This document shows, one piece after another, positions 1 through 9,515 of a stretch of 64,000 nt of DNA (positions within the stretch are counted from its first letter, which is position 1; every line of letters starts with the position of its first letter). Source of the stretch: Labrenzia sp. VG12. Lineage in GTDB: Bacteria; Pseudomonadota; Alphaproteobacteria; Rhizobiales; Stappiaceae. The notes under the pieces are model-generated. The model was given only the letters and a program-made list of their open reading frames with translations. It searched no databases and had not been told where the DNA came from. The stretch spans positions 5,734,001 through 5,798,000 of the forward strand of contig NZ_CP022529.1 in the NCBI RefSeq assembly GCF_002237595.1, written 5' to 3'. A program made the translations under genes and the position numbers.

Positions 1-2107
1 CTTTGTGAACGAAAAGGCATTGCCGGAAACAGGTGTCGATCAGGACCATTTCTGGAAAAGCCTCTCTGATCTCGTTCATGACCTGGCGCCGAAGAACCGC
101 GCACTTCTGGCGAAACGGGATCAGCTGCAGGAACAGATCGACGCCTGGCACAAGGCCAATCCAGGCACGCCGGACATGGCCGGTTACAAGTCCTTCCTGA
201 AGGAGATCGGTTATCTCGTTCCGGAAGGGGAGGCCTTTGAGGTCGGCACCGCCAATATCGATCCGGAAATCGGCAGCGTTGCCGGTCCGCAGCTCGTCGT
301 TCCGGTCATGAATGCACGCTATGCCCTTAACGCCGCAAACGCCCGTTGGGGCTCCCTTTACGATGCCCTTTACGGTACCGATGCCATGGGATCGAAACCG
401 TCTGGCAAGGGGTTCGATCCGGCGCGCGGCGCTGAAGTCATCGCCTATGCCCGCAAGATCCTCGACGAAGCCGCACCGCTTGGCTCGGGCAGCTGGTCGG
501 AAGCCACCGGCTTTTCCATCGAGAATGAGAAGCTGGTGGTCGCCACTGAAGCAGGCTCCACAGGGCTGGCCGATCCGGCGCAATTCAGCGGCTATTCCGG
601 AGACGCTGCCGCCCCCTACAAGGTGCTTCTGGCAAAGAACGGTCTGCATCTGGAAATCGACATCGACAGCCAGCACCCGATCGGCAAGACCGACAAGGCG
701 CATATCGCCGACGTGATCCTTGAATCGGCCATGTCGACGATCATGGACTGTGAGGACAGCGTCGCCGCCGTCGATGCGGAAGACAAGGTGGTCGTCTACA
801 CAAACTGGCTCGGCCTGATGAAGGGCGACCTAGAAGAAACCTTCGAAAAGGGTGGCAAGACCATCACCCGCCGCATGAATGGCGACCGCAACTACACGGC
901 CCCCGACGGCAGCGCCCTGTCGCTGCATGGCCGCTCGCTGCTCCTGGTGCGCAATGTCGGCCACCTGATGACCATCGACGCGGTGCTCGACAGGGACGGC
1001 AACGAGGTGCCGGAAGGTCTGCTCGACGGCATGATCACGGGCATGATCGCTCTGCACGACGTCGGCCCGAATGGCCGCGAGCTGAACAGCCGTGCCGGCT
1101 CGGTCTATATCGTCAAGCCGAAGATGCATGGTCCGGAAGAGGTTGCCTTTGCCTGCGAGATCTTCAACCGGGTCGAAGATGCGCTCGGCATGGCCCGCAA
1201 CACGCTCAAGATGGGCATCATGGACGAGGAACGCCGGACGACGGTGAACCTGAAAGAGTGCATCCGTCAGGCCAGGGACCGGGTTTTCTTCATCAACACC
1301 GGCTTCCTCGATCGCACCGGCGACGAGATGCATACCTCCATGGAAGCCGGTCCGATGATCCGCAAGGGCGACATGAAGGCCGCCACATGGATCGGGGCTT
1401 ATGAGAACAACAATGTCGATGTCGGTCTTGCCTGCGGCCTGCCGGGCCATGCCCAGATCGGCAAGGGCATGTGGGCCATGCCGGACCTGATGCAGGCGAT
1501 GCTGGAGCAGAAGATCGGCCATCCGATGTCAGGCGCCAACACCGCCTGGGTGCCGTCGCCGACGGCAGCAACCCTGCACGCGCTGCATTATTACAAGGTC
1601 CGTGTCGCCGATCACCAGGGAGAGCTGAAGTCCCGCGACGCTGCCAAGCTGGAGGACATCCTGTCGATCCCGGTCGCCGAGCGCCCGAACTGGGCACCGG
1701 AAGACATCCAGGCCGAACTCGACAACAATGCCCAGGGCATTCTGGGCTATGTCGTGCGCTGGGTGGAGCAGGGTGTTGGTTGCTCCAAGGTGCCGGACAT
1801 CAACGATGTCGGCCTGATGGAAGACCGGGCCACTTTGCGCATTTCCTCCCAACACATCGCCAACTGGCTGCATCACGGCGTCGTCTCCAAGGACCAGGTC
1901 CTGGAGACCCTGAAGCGCATGGCTGCCGTCGTTGACGGACAGAACGCGGGCGACCCGCTCTACCGGCCGATGGCGGATGACTTTGACGGTTCCGTCGCCT
2001 TCCAGGCCGCTTGCGAGCTGGTGCTTGAAGGGACAAGTCAGCCGAATGGCTACACCGAGCCGGTGCTGCATCGCCGCCGGATCGAGTTCAAGGCGAAGGT
2101 TGCCTGA
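1..2107 (+). CDS. glcB: Malate synthase G, 5' end cut by window edge
   Basis: Condenses glyoxylate and acetyl-CoA to malate in the cytoplasm (glyoxylate shunt and glycolate use). The reading frame is open from base 2 and begins inside the conserved N-terminal stretch FVNEKALPETGVD, so about 20 residues of the real protein lie upstream of the window. The GTG at position 5 is internal and not a true start. About 701 residues remain; the family is near 720. The C-terminal MEDRATLRISSQHIANWL block, which carries the catalytic Asp of the family, is present. A strong terminator follows at 2141. The identity is secure from the long match to the G isoform, not the shorter A isoform. Confidence 0.95.
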   Translation, partial: FVNEKALPETGVDQDHFWKSLSDLVHDLAPKNRALLAKRDQLQEQIDAWHKANPGTPDMAGYKSFLKEIGYLVPEGEAFEVGTANIDPEIGSVAGPQLVVPVMNARYALNAANARWGSLYDALYGTDAMGSKPSGKGFDPARGAEVIAYARKILDEAAPLGSGSWSEATGFSIENEKLVVATEAGSTGLADPAQFSGYSGDAAAPYKVLLAKNGLHLEIDIDSQHPIGKTDKAHIADVILESAMSTIMDCEDSVAAVDAEDKVVVYTNWLGLMKGDLEETFEKGGKTITRRMNGDRNYTAPDGSALSLHGRSLLLVRNVGHLMTIDAVLDRDGNEVPEGLLDGMITGMIALHDVGPNGRELNSRAGSVYIVKPKMHGPEEVAFACEIFNRVEDALGMARNTLKMGIMDEERRTTVNLKECIRQARDRVFFINTGFLDRTGDEMHTSMEAGPMIRKGDMKAATWIGAYENNNVDVGLACGLPGHAQIGKGMWAMPDLMQAMLEQKIGHPMSGANTAWVPSPTAATLHALHYYKVRVADHQGELKSRDAAKLEDILSIPVAERPNWAPEDIQAELDNNAQGILGYVVRWVEQGVGCSKVPDINDVGLMEDRATLRISSQHIANWLHHGVVSKDQVLETLKRMAAVVDGQNAGDPLYRPMADDFDGSVAFQAACELVLEGTSQPNGYTEPVLHRRRIEFKAKVA

Positions 2108-2140
2108 CGGCCGGTATTCGAACTTGAACGAGACATCCTC

Positions 2141-2168
2141 GAGGCGGTCCGCATGGGCCGCCTCTTTT
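2141..2168 (+). terminator. Intrinsic terminator after glcB
   Basis: A 10-bp stem (2141-2150 with 2155-2164, one T-G wobble) closes a GCAT loop and is followed by a run of T. It lies 34 bp after the glcB stop codon. Confidence 0.85.
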
Positions 2169-2404
2169 TGGTTTCGGTGTCCATTGAAATAATCGCAATC
2201 TGCGTTATCCGACATGGTCGGACGGCAGAGGCAAGCTGTATGGTCGGCCCGGTCTTTCCGCCTTGGAGAAGACTGTACTTGGGATTAACTGCAAAGTGCA
2301 GCTGTTTACCTGACCAAATTTACGTTGGGTTAGGTTTGGTTTGCGATAACGTACCACTTCTGGTTTTGTTGTTTTGGCAAACTGCGAGGGGGAGCTGTGA
2401 TCCG

Positions 2405-3220
2405 ATGAAGCGATTTTTACTCGCCGCTCTCGTGCTTTGTCTTGCAAGTTTCAACAGCCAGGCGAGCGCGAACGAATGCAAGAAGATCATTGCCTCCGCT
2501 CACCCGAACTATCCCCCCTATCATTGGCGTGAGGGCAATGAAATTGTCGGTGCGAGCGTCGACCTCAACAGGTTGGTGTTTCGGGAAATAGGCGTCGAAT
2601 TCGCAGCCGTTTATTCCGGTCCCTGGAAACGGGTTCTGGCGACGGCCGAGAGCAACATGATCGACTTCGTCATGTCGCTGAAACGCACGTCCGAGCGCGA
2701 GGCCTTTCTTCGTTTCACGGACTACCCCGCCTTTCCCAATCCCTTTACGGCTTTCACGCTTGCTGAGAATTCCTTCGATCTGGAACGCTGGAGCGATTTG
2801 AAAGCGCTCAAGGGAAGCAAGAATGCAGGAGACCGCTACGGACAGCCCCTCGACAGTTATGTGCTTGAAATCTTGAAACTACCGGACAACGACTCGCTTG
2901 AAGACAATGTGAACCGGTTGATGCTCGGCCGGCTCGATTACATCATTCACGGCCGGTATGTCGGACAGGCACACTTCGGCATCATCGAGGGCGGGGAAAA
3001 AATCGTTCCGCTGGAAAGGGATATTATCGGCGGGTTCATCCATAGCGGCTTCTCTCTTGGCTCGAGCTGCGCCGTCCATCTGGAATATCTCAATCGGCGC
3101 TATCTTGAACTGTTTGGTGATGGAACCGCAGAAAGACTGCTCGAGGTGAACATCGACAGGTGGGTCACTTTCAATCGCCGGCAGCAGGCTGGCGCGGAAA
3201 ACACCCGCCGTCAGAATTGA
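2405..3220 (+). CDS. Orphan periplasmic solute-binding protein, family 3
   Basis: A 271-residue secreted protein with a clear signal peptide (MKRFLLAALVLCLASF, probable cleavage after QASA). The mature part starts like family 3 (amino-acid/polar) binding proteins: a short strand, then YPPYHWREGNEIVGASVDLN. The frame is open further upstream, but ATG 2405 gives the signal peptide directly and has a GAGGGGGAG ribosome site before it. No permease or ATPase gene adjoins it, so it may serve a distant transporter or act as a sensor-type binding protein. Two relatives occur in this window, near 50 kb and 54 kb. The ligand is unknown. Confidence 0.8.
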   Translation: MKRFLLAALVLCLASFNSQASANECKKIIASAHPNYPPYHWREGNEIVGASVDLNRLVFREIGVEFAAVYSGPWKRVLATAESNMIDFVMSLKRTSEREAFLRFTDYPAFPNPFTAFTLAENSFDLERWSDLKALKGSKNAGDRYGQPLDSYVLEILKLPDNDSLEDNVNRLMLGRLDYIIHGRYVGQAHFGIIEGGEKIVPLERDIIGGFIHSGFSLGSSCAVHLEYLNRRYLELFGDGTAERLLEVNIDRWVTFNRRQQAGAENTRRQN

Positions 3221-3289
3221 GGGCTGAACCGGTTGAGGGCAGGTGACATGCGCCCGCAGGCCGGTTAACCGACGGCCCAGGTGTCTGTC

Positions 3290-4093
3290 TCAGGTGCGCC
3301 AGCCAAGCAACCGCCGTTCAACCACACCGATCAGCGCGCTCACAAGAACCCCCAGCAGGGACAGGATCACGACACCTGCGAACAGGCGCTCCAGGTCATA
3401 GAGAGACCCGGCCTCCAGGATATAGGCGCCGATCCCGTATTCGGCTCCCAGCATTTCGGCGGCCACCAAGAGAATGATCGCGATGGCAAGGCTGATACGC
3501 AGGCCGGACAGGATACCGGGCATGGCACCGGGCAGCACGATCTTGCGCACGATGGACCACCAGGACAGGCCGAAGCTTTGGCCCATACGAATGAGGGTCC
3601 GGTCAACATTGTCGACCGCGCCATAGGTCGCCACGACCGTGGGCGTAAAAGTGCCGAAGGCGATCAACGCGTATTTCGAACCTTCGCCGATCCCGAACCA
3701 GATGACGAAGAGCGGCAGCAGCGCGATCTTGGGGATCGGGAAGATCGCCGCGACCAGAGGCACCATGCCTGACCGGATATAGGAGAACAGGCCGATCAGC
3801 ACCCCGACGCTGATGCCGATGCTGACACCGATCGCCGCGCCGACGATCAGTCGCGACAGCGAGGGACCCAGATGTTTGAACAGAAGTCCGCTTTCGTAGA
3901 GCTCCACCAACGTTTCCAGCACGTCTGAGGGTCTCGGCAACGTGAGCGCCGAAATCCAGCCTGCGCGTGTTCCCCATTCCGTGATCAGGATCAGGCCGAC
4001 AAAGACGGCGAACCCCACCCAGCGATGCGGTTTCGGTGCGAAACCGCCACCGCGAAAAGCGACGGCGTTTCGAGTGACGGTGTCATCAGACAT
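3290..4093 (-). CDS. ABC transporter permease, SsuC/TauC type
   Basis: A 267-residue inner-membrane permease of the nitrate/sulfonate/taurine-type importers. Hydrophobic segments begin near residue 28 (VGFAVFVGLILITEWG) and continue through the BPD_transp_1 domain. The cytoplasmic coupling loop that contacts the ATPase reads LPGAMPGILSGLRISLAIA. The start overlaps the end of the upstream ATPase gene by 8 bp, which points to translational coupling. With the ATPase and binding protein it forms a complete importer. The substrate cannot be read from the sequence; the neighbouring oxidoreductases suggest a carbon source more than a sulfonate. Confidence 0.88.
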   Translation of the reverse strand: MSDDTVTRNAVAFRGGGFAPKPHRWVGFAVFVGLILITEWGTRAGWISALTLPRPSDVLETLVELYESGLLFKHLGPSLSRLIVGAAIGVSIGISVGVLIGLFSYIRSGMVPLVAAIFPIPKIALLPLFVIWFGIGEGSKYALIAFGTFTPTVVATYGAVDNVDRTLIRMGQSFGLSWWSIVRKIVLPGAMPGILSGLRISLAIAIILLVAAEMLGAEYGIGAYILEAGSLYDLERLFAGVVILSLLGVLVSALIGVVERRLLGWRT

Positions 4094-4853
4094 GGATCAA
4101 CTCCGCATCGGCCGCACGGGCTTCATCGCGCATCAGCTGCCAGAGATGCTTCTGCGCTGTCTCCAGATCGGCATCGCCGAACTCGCGACCGGCAAGGGGC
4201 TTGTCGATGGTCACGATCTCGCGGATCTGACCCGGACGGCGCGACAGGACGACCACCTGATGCCCAAGCCGAACCGCTTCCGCCAGGTTGTGGGTGACAT
4301 AAACCGCCGTGAACGGCTGACGGGTCCACAGATCCACGAGATCATCCATCAAAAGTTCGCGGGTCTGGCTGTCGAGTGCGGACAAGGGCTCGTCCATGAG
4401 CAGCACAGCCGGATTGACCGCCAGTGCCCGGGCTATGGCCACCCGCTGCTTCATGCCGCCGGAGAGCTGTTTCGGCAGGGCCTTGGCAAAATCAGTCAGT
4501 TTTGTGCGCGCCAGCACATCTTCAATGATGTTTCGCGCCCTGTCTCCCTTGATGCCATGATCCTCAAGCACCAGCGAAATGTTGCCGGAGACGGTTCTCC
4601 AGGGCAGCAAGGCAAAGTCCTGAAAGATATAGGTCAACGGGTTCAGGCAGCCTTCCGGCGGGTCGCCGAGTTGCAGGACCTGCCCGGACATGGGCCGTTC
4701 CAGCCCGCCGATGAAGCGCAACAGCGTGGACTTGCCACAGCCCGACGGGCCCACGATGCAGGCGATCTGCCCGCTGGGGATGTCCAGTGAGATGTCACGC
4801 AGGACGTCAAAGGAATCATAGGAATGGCTGATGCCATCCAGTCGAATGTCCAT
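4086..4853 (-). CDS. ABC transporter ATP-binding protein, SsuB/TauB type
   Basis: A 255-residue ATPase subunit. Visible motifs are Walker A GPSGCGKST (residues 35-43), Q-loop FQDFALLPW (78-86), signature LSGGMKQRVAIARAL (130-144), Walker B LLMDEP (151-156) and the H-loop in VTHNLAEAV. This set is typical of the nitrate/sulfonate/bicarbonate-type ATPases. It sits between the permease and binding-protein genes in one minus-strand operon. It energises the permease encoded just downstream. Confidence 0.92.
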   Translation of the reverse strand: MDIRLDGISHSYDSFDVLRDISLDIPSGQIACIVGPSGCGKSTLLRFIGGLERPMSGQVLQLGDPPEGCLNPLTYIFQDFALLPWRTVSGNISLVLEDHGIKGDRARNIIEDVLARTKLTDFAKALPKQLSGGMKQRVAIARALAVNPAVLLMDEPLSALDSQTRELLMDDLVDLWTRQPFTAVYVTHNLAEAVRLGHQVVVLSRRPGQIREIVTIDKPLAGREFGDADLETAQKHLWQLMRDEARAADAELIHV

Positions 4854-4908
4854 GGGGGTCTCGCAGCAAGGAGCGGGACCGAGTGCCTCCGGTCCTGCTC
4901 CGAAAGTG

Positions 4909-5922
4909 TCAGCCTTCGATCATGTCCACGTAGGATCCGTCGACGACCTGGTCGATCGTGATATCCGCATCGACCAGCCCCTCGGACTGGAACCAGGCGA
5001 GCTGATCCTTGATCGAGGCGATGTTGAGCGCCGCGTCCTTGTTGAGCCGCATGGTGCCATTGATGATCGAAGGTGCCGCCTTTTCCCGCGGGCGATCCGT
5101 GTAGACATATTTGTGGATCAGGTCGACCATCGCGTCCTGGTCCGCCGTCTTGTCGATCATCGCGGCGGTGTAGTCGTCAACACCCCTGGAATAGGCTGAC
5201 AGGTAGCGCTCGGTCAGGTCGCGTTCATTCGCGGCATTCTCGGCTGAGGTAAAGACCGTGGTCACCTGGTAGTTCGGCAGGTAGTCGGAGACATTGCCGA
5301 TGATGTGCACGGCACCGGAGCCGGCGAGCGGCTTGGCGATATGCGGCACGATGGACCAGCCGTCGACCTGACCGGACTTCATGGCGCCGATGATGGCGCC
5401 CACCTTCTGCAGCGGTGTGAAGGACATGTCGATGCCTTCGGCAGCCGCCATCTTCGAACCCATGTAATGGAAGGACGAACCGGCCTGGGTGACCGCGAAT
5501 TTCTTGCCGTTCAGGTCCTTCGGTGTTTTCACACCGGCCTGGAAGGCAGCATCTGAGGCCAGGAACTTCTGGCCGTCGATGCCTGCTTCTTCGCTCAGAC
5601 CGCCGCCGATCACCTTGATCGCCCCTTTCTGCGCCAGGCTGATCAGGCCACCGGAGACCGCGGTCAACGCAAAGTCGACATCGCCCGAGGCAATCGCGAC
5701 GGCCATGGGCTGTGCTGCCTGGAAAAACTCGAATTCGACGTCGAGACCGGCCTCGTCGAAATAGCCGCGTTCGAAGGCGACGAAGTTGCCGGCATGGGAC
5801 GTAAATCGCAGAGCCCCGACCTTGATCTTCTTGTTCTGAGCAAGTGCAGGCGTGGCAAGGCCTGTTGCAGCCAGCGTTCCACCCATCAGGGCAAGCGCCT
5901 TACGGCGGTTGAGTTCAGTCAT
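4909..5922 (-). CDS. ABC transporter substrate-binding protein, NMT1/SsuA-like
   Basis: A 337-residue periplasmic binding protein. The N-terminus NRRKALALMGGTLAATGLA looks like a twin-arginine signal with cleavage after ALAQ. The mature protein begins KKIKVGALRFTSHAGNFVAFERGYFDEAGLDVEFEF in pattern, as in NMT1/SsuA-like domains, where the ligand sits between two lobes. It is first in the transporter part of the operon, 55 bp before the ATPase. The GntR gene lies only 10 bp upstream, so regulator and importer are probably cotranscribed. The ligand is unknown. Confidence 0.86.
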   Translation of the reverse strand: MTELNRRKALALMGGTLAATGLATPALAQNKKIKVGALRFTSHAGNFVAFERGYFDEAGLDVEFEFFQAAQPMAVAIASGDVDFALTAVSGGLISLAQKGAIKVIGGGLSEEAGIDGQKFLASDAAFQAGVKTPKDLNGKKFAVTQAGSSFHYMGSKMAAAEGIDMSFTPLQKVGAIIGAMKSGQVDGWSIVPHIAKPLAGSGAVHIIGNVSDYLPNYQVTTVFTSAENAANERDLTERYLSAYSRGVDDYTAAMIDKTADQDAMVDLIHKYVYTDRPREKAAPSIINGTMRLNKDAALNIASIKDQLAWFQSEGLVDADITIDQVVDGSYVDMIEG

Positions 5923-5932
5923 GATTTCCTCC

Positions 5933-6619
5933 CTATGATTTTTCCGTCGTTTTCAGGTCTGCCTTGATGTCGTCCTGCAGCAAGCTGAGCGCCATGTCCG
6001 CGTCTTTCCTCAGCACCGCGTCGAGCAGGGCCTTCTGGCGGGTCCGACGAGACGCCCAGTCCAGTTTGCCCTCGCGCAACTGCGCCAGTCGGAACCGGCG
6101 GCTCTGATCAAAGAACTTGCGCTGCAGATCGATCAGCCGCGGGCTTGCGCAGGCTTCGATCAGGACAGCGGCAAAGGCGCCACAGGCCTTGTCCCATTCC
6201 AGCGCTGTCAGGTCGTCCGGATTTTCCGTCACCTGCTGTTCCGCCTTTTGCAAGGCGTGATGGGCCGCAATCACGCGGCCTTCCCAAGCAACATCTCCGA
6301 TTGCGATCGCGCGCGAAAGCGCAACCGTTTCGATCTGCAGGCGCACCAGTTGAATGTCGCGCAGGTCATCTTCCGTGGCCGACGTCACACGGAAGCCGCG
6401 CTGTGCAGTGGCTTCGACAAGGCCCTCGGAGGACAGGATCCGCAAGGTCTCGCGCATGGAATGGTTCGAGCCGCCATAGCGCGTGCGAAGTTCATTGATT
6501 TTCAGCTTCTGGTCGGGCAGCAGCTTTCCGAACGCAATGTCCTTGCGCAGGGCGGAGGCAAGCAGTTCCACGATCGTGTTGTCTTCAGACGATTTACCCG
6601 AGAACAGCATTGCGTCCAT
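5933..6619 (-). CDS. GntR-family regulator, FadR/FCD subfamily
   Basis: A 228-residue DNA-binding regulator. The N-terminal winged helix (about residues 15-75) holds LKINELRTRYGGSNHSMRETLRILSSEGLVE. The C-terminal helical FCD ligand domain includes IQLVRLQIETVALSRAIA. Such proteins usually repress a nearby catabolic operon until they bind an acidic metabolite. It is the first gene of the transporter operon. A perfect inverted repeat lies 2 bp before its start codon, which suggests autoregulation. The ligand is probably a substrate or intermediate of the neighbouring pathway; this is inference. Confidence 0.88.
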   Translation of the reverse strand: MDAMLFSGKSSEDNTIVELLASALRKDIAFGKLLPDQKLKINELRTRYGGSNHSMRETLRILSSEGLVEATAQRGFRVTSATEDDLRDIQLVRLQIETVALSRAIAIGDVAWEGRVIAAHHALQKAEQQVTENPDDLTALEWDKACGAFAAVLIEACASPRLIDLQRKFFDQSRRFRLAQLREGKLDWASRRTRQKALLDAVLRKDADMALSLLQDDIKADLKTTEKS

Positions 6620-6620
6620 C

Positions 6621-6639
6621 TATCCAAAAAAGTTGGATA
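6621..6639. promoter_or_regulatory. Inverted repeat at the GntR start, possible operator
   Basis: TATCCAA, five bases, then TTGGATA: perfect 7-bp arms starting 2 bp upstream of the gntR ATG. A 10-bp AT palindrome (GTATTAATAC) follows at 6646-6655. Either may be the operator; the site is AT-rich in a GC-rich neighbourhood. Confidence 0.5.
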
Positions 6640-6805
6640 TTTTTCGTATTAATACATAATTCTGTCAATCTCTAATCAAGTGAACACGCCCTTGGGGCCG
6701 TCGAGCAGCACAGCGGTCACACGCATCGAGCCTCGCAGTCTTCGGAGGTAGCGAGACTTCACCGGACTTCGGTGGGCCCGAAAGATTTCGACCTGGTCAT
6801 TGCCG

Positions 6806-8017
6806 TCAAAGCGGCAACGCCGGTGTCTCCTGAAATCCGAGATGGAGCTCGTTGCCTTCGTAAGGATGCGCTCTGGCGACCTCTTCGTTGAGCTCGTGGC
6901 CCAGGCCCGGTTCGCTGGACGGGATGACATAGCCGTCTTCCCAGCGGATCGGTGTTGTCAGCAGGTCGGCATAAAACCCGTCAAAAGTGCGGATCGATTC
7001 CAGAACCAGGAAATTCGGGCTGCAGGTGGCCAGCTGGATGTTGGCCAGCGCAACCAAGGGCCCGCAGTAAAGATGCGGGGCGACCTGGGCCGAATGGCAC
7101 TCGGCCATGGCGGCGATCTTCTTGGCCTCCAGAAGACCGCCGACCCGGCCGAGGTTCATCTGCAAGATGCTTGCAGCCCCGGTCTCCAGCACGCGCGCAA
7201 ACTCGTACTTGGTGCAGAGCCGTTCTCCGGTCGCGACCGGAATGGACGTAAAGCGCGCAACGTCTGCCATGTCCTCCGGTTTTTCCGGCGGGATGGGTTC
7301 CTCGAACCAGAGCGGGTCATAAGCTTCCAGCCGGCGGGCGAGGCGCCTGGCACCTGAAACGGTGAACTGGCCATGGGTGCCGAACAGCAGGTCCGCCTTG
7401 GTGCCGACGGCGTTCCGGATTTCACGGCAGAAGGCCTCCGAGCGCTCCAGGTCTTCCAGGCTCGGCTGGTGGCCATCATAGATCGTGTAAGTCCCGGCCG
7501 GATCGAATTTGACGGCGGTGAACCCCTGCTTCACAGCCTTTGCGGCTGCTTCGGCTGCCATTCCCGCGTCGTTATAGACATTGGGTATGTCCGGGTCCGG
7601 GTAAACATCGCCATCAGCCGGATAGAGATAGGTGTAGGACCGCAGTCGCTCATGCACCTTGCCACCCAGAAGTTCGTATGCCGGTTTGCCGGCGGCCTTG
7701 CCGATAATGTCCCAGCAGGCCATTTCCAGGCCTGACAGCACTCCCATGACAGAGACATCCGGGCGCTGAGTGTATCCGGCGCCATAGCTCTTGTGCCAGA
7801 GCTTCTCGATGTGATGCGGGTCTTCACCGGCAAACTGGCGGTGAAACACGTCCTTTGCCATCTCGGCGACCAGATGCGGACCGAACGTGGCATTGTAGAT
7901 TTCGCCGTAACCTTTTATGCCACAGGTGGTGACCAGCTTGACAAAGATGAAATAGCGGCCGCCATGCCGGGGAGGCGGGTTGCCGACGACGAAGGTCTCG
8001 ATATGGTCGAGTTTCAT
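6806..8017 (-). CDS. Enolase-superfamily (mandelate racemase-like) enzyme
   Basis: A 403-residue enzyme with the N-terminal capping domain (residues 1-120) and TIM barrel of the mandelate racemase/muconate lactonizing group. Members take a proton next to a carboxylate and often dehydrate sugar acids. Visible elements are the lysine strand AVKFDP (K170, D172), WFEEP (E239/E240), TGERL (E265) and APHLY (H314). At the usual first metal ligand the sequence reads LLFGTHG, with glycine 213 where Asp is normal. It is followed closely by a dehydrogenase pair, so its substrate is probably the acid they make. A sugar-acid dehydratase is the best guess; racemase or another lyase is possible. Confidence 0.8.
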   Translation of the reverse strand: MKLDHIETFVVGNPPPRHGGRYFIFVKLVTTCGIKGYGEIYNATFGPHLVAEMAKDVFHRQFAGEDPHHIEKLWHKSYGAGYTQRPDVSVMGVLSGLEMACWDIIGKAAGKPAYELLGGKVHERLRSYTYLYPADGDVYPDPDIPNVYNDAGMAAEAAAKAVKQGFTAVKFDPAGTYTIYDGHQPSLEDLERSEAFCREIRNAVGTKADLLFGTHGQFTVSGARRLARRLEAYDPLWFEEPIPPEKPEDMADVARFTSIPVATGERLCTKYEFARVLETGAASILQMNLGRVGGLLEAKKIAAMAECHSAQVAPHLYCGPLVALANIQLATCSPNFLVLESIRTFDGFYADLLTTPIRWEDGYVIPSSEPGLGHELNEEVARAHPYEGNELHLGFQETPALPL

Positions 8018-8027
8018 GGAAATCCCG

Positions 8028-9515
8028 TTAGCTGGCGTTGCTGATCGTGATCGATTTCACCTTGGTATAGGCGTCGAGCCCTTCCCAGCCCTTTTCGCGG
8101 CCATAACCGGATTTCTTGTTGCCGCCGAAGGGCAGTTCAAGTCCGCCGGCCCAATAGTCGTTGATCGACACCTGACCGCAATCCATGGCACCGGCAATCC
8201 GCATGGCACGGCCGACATCATTGGTATAGACGCTGGCAATCAGCCCGAACTCCGTGCCGTTGGCAAGGCGGATCGCTTCTTCTTCGGTCTCGAAAGTCTG
8301 AACGGATAGCACCGGCCCGAAAATCTCTTCCTGGACAGCCGGATCGTTCGGGGCGAGGTCGGCGATGATAGTCGGCTGGAAGAACCAGCCTTTGCCGGTG
8401 TCGGCGTCACCCGTGACATCCCCACCGGTCAGGATATTGGCGCCGCGGGCCTTGGCGGCATCGACATGGGCCTTGATGCGAGACAGATGCAGCTCTGAAT
8501 TGATCGCGCCCATGTCCGGGGCGCTCAGGCCGTGGCCGGTTCTGATTTTCTTGGCCCGTTCGGCCAGGATCGCCAGCACGTCGTCACGCAGGGACTTGTG
8601 CAGGATGAGGCGGGAGCCGGCCGAGCAGATCTGCCCGGAATTGGAGAAGATTGCCCAATATGCGCCATCGGCCACTTTTTCCGGATCGGCATCTGCAAAG
8701 GCAATCAGCGGCGACTTGCCACCGAGTTCCAGCGTCAGCCGCGTGACATTGGGAGCCGCCATCTGGGCAACATTGATACCGGTGGTGACCGAACCGGTGA
8801 AGGTCAGCTGCTTGATGCGTGGATCGCGCGCCATCTTGGCGCCGACATCCGATCCGAGCCCCGTTACCACGTTGACCAGCCCGTCCGGTACGCCGGCTTC
8901 GGCAAGCAGTTCCGCCATGACAAGAGCGGTGAAAGGGGTCGTCTCGGCCGGCTTGGCAACCACCGAGCAGCCGGCGGCAAGCGCAGGGGCAACACCGCGC
9001 GCGAAGGTCGAGGTGGGATAGTTCCAGGGAATGATGTGTCCCGTAACGCCGACCGGTTCGCGCATCGTGAAGGCGGTATAGGTGGGACCGAGATTGACGG
9101 ACCGGCCGTCCAGCTTGTCGGCAGCACCGGCATAGTATTCGAACAAGCGCGCCGAAGACTGCACGTCGCCCTGGGCTTCGGCCAGGGTCTTGCCGCTGTC
9201 GATTACTTCGATCACCGAGAGGCGGTCGGCATTTTCCCTGAAGAGCCGGGCGACATTGTTGAGGATCCGGCAGCGCTCGCCGGGCGTCACCTGGCGCCAG
9301 TGACTGGCGGCCTTTTCCGCCGCATCGATGGCCCGGTCCATGTCCGAGTCGTCGCCAAGAGAAAATTCGGCGAAGGCCTCGGCACGGCCGGGATCGAAAC
9401 TTTCCATCTTGCTATTGGAGGCTGCGGTTGCCTTGCCGCCAATGAAATGGCCATCGGGCAGGGCGTCCAGCTTGCCGGTGGAAAGATACGTTTGTGCGAT
9501 GTCCTGGACTGTCAT
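8028..9515 (-). CDS. NAD(P)-dependent aldehyde dehydrogenase
   Basis: A 495-residue cytoplasmic enzyme that oxidises an aldehyde to a carboxylic acid. Catalytic Cys297 lies in SGQICSAG, the general base Glu263 in LELGGKSP, Asn165 in IIPWNYP and the nucleotide loop in FTGSVTTG. Length and motifs fit the betaine-aldehyde/glycine-rich class. Its start codon overlaps the stop of the GMC oxidoreductase gene by one base, so the two are translationally coupled and probably act in sequence. The aldehyde may come from the GMC enzyme. The exact substrate cannot be told. Confidence 0.92.
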   Translation of the reverse strand: MTVQDIAQTYLSTGKLDALPDGHFIGGKATAASNSKMESFDPGRAEAFAEFSLGDDSDMDRAIDAAEKAASHWRQVTPGERCRILNNVARLFRENADRLSVIEVIDSGKTLAEAQGDVQSSARLFEYYAGAADKLDGRSVNLGPTYTAFTMREPVGVTGHIIPWNYPTSTFARGVAPALAAGCSVVAKPAETTPFTALVMAELLAEAGVPDGLVNVVTGLGSDVGAKMARDPRIKQLTFTGSVTTGINVAQMAAPNVTRLTLELGGKSPLIAFADADPEKVADGAYWAIFSNSGQICSAGSRLILHKSLRDDVLAILAERAKKIRTGHGLSAPDMGAINSELHLSRIKAHVDAAKARGANILTGGDVTGDADTGKGWFFQPTIIADLAPNDPAVQEEIFGPVLSVQTFETEEEAIRLANGTEFGLIASVYTNDVGRAMRIAGAMDCGQVSINDYWAGGLELPFGGNKKSGYGREKGWEGLDAYTKVKSITISNAS

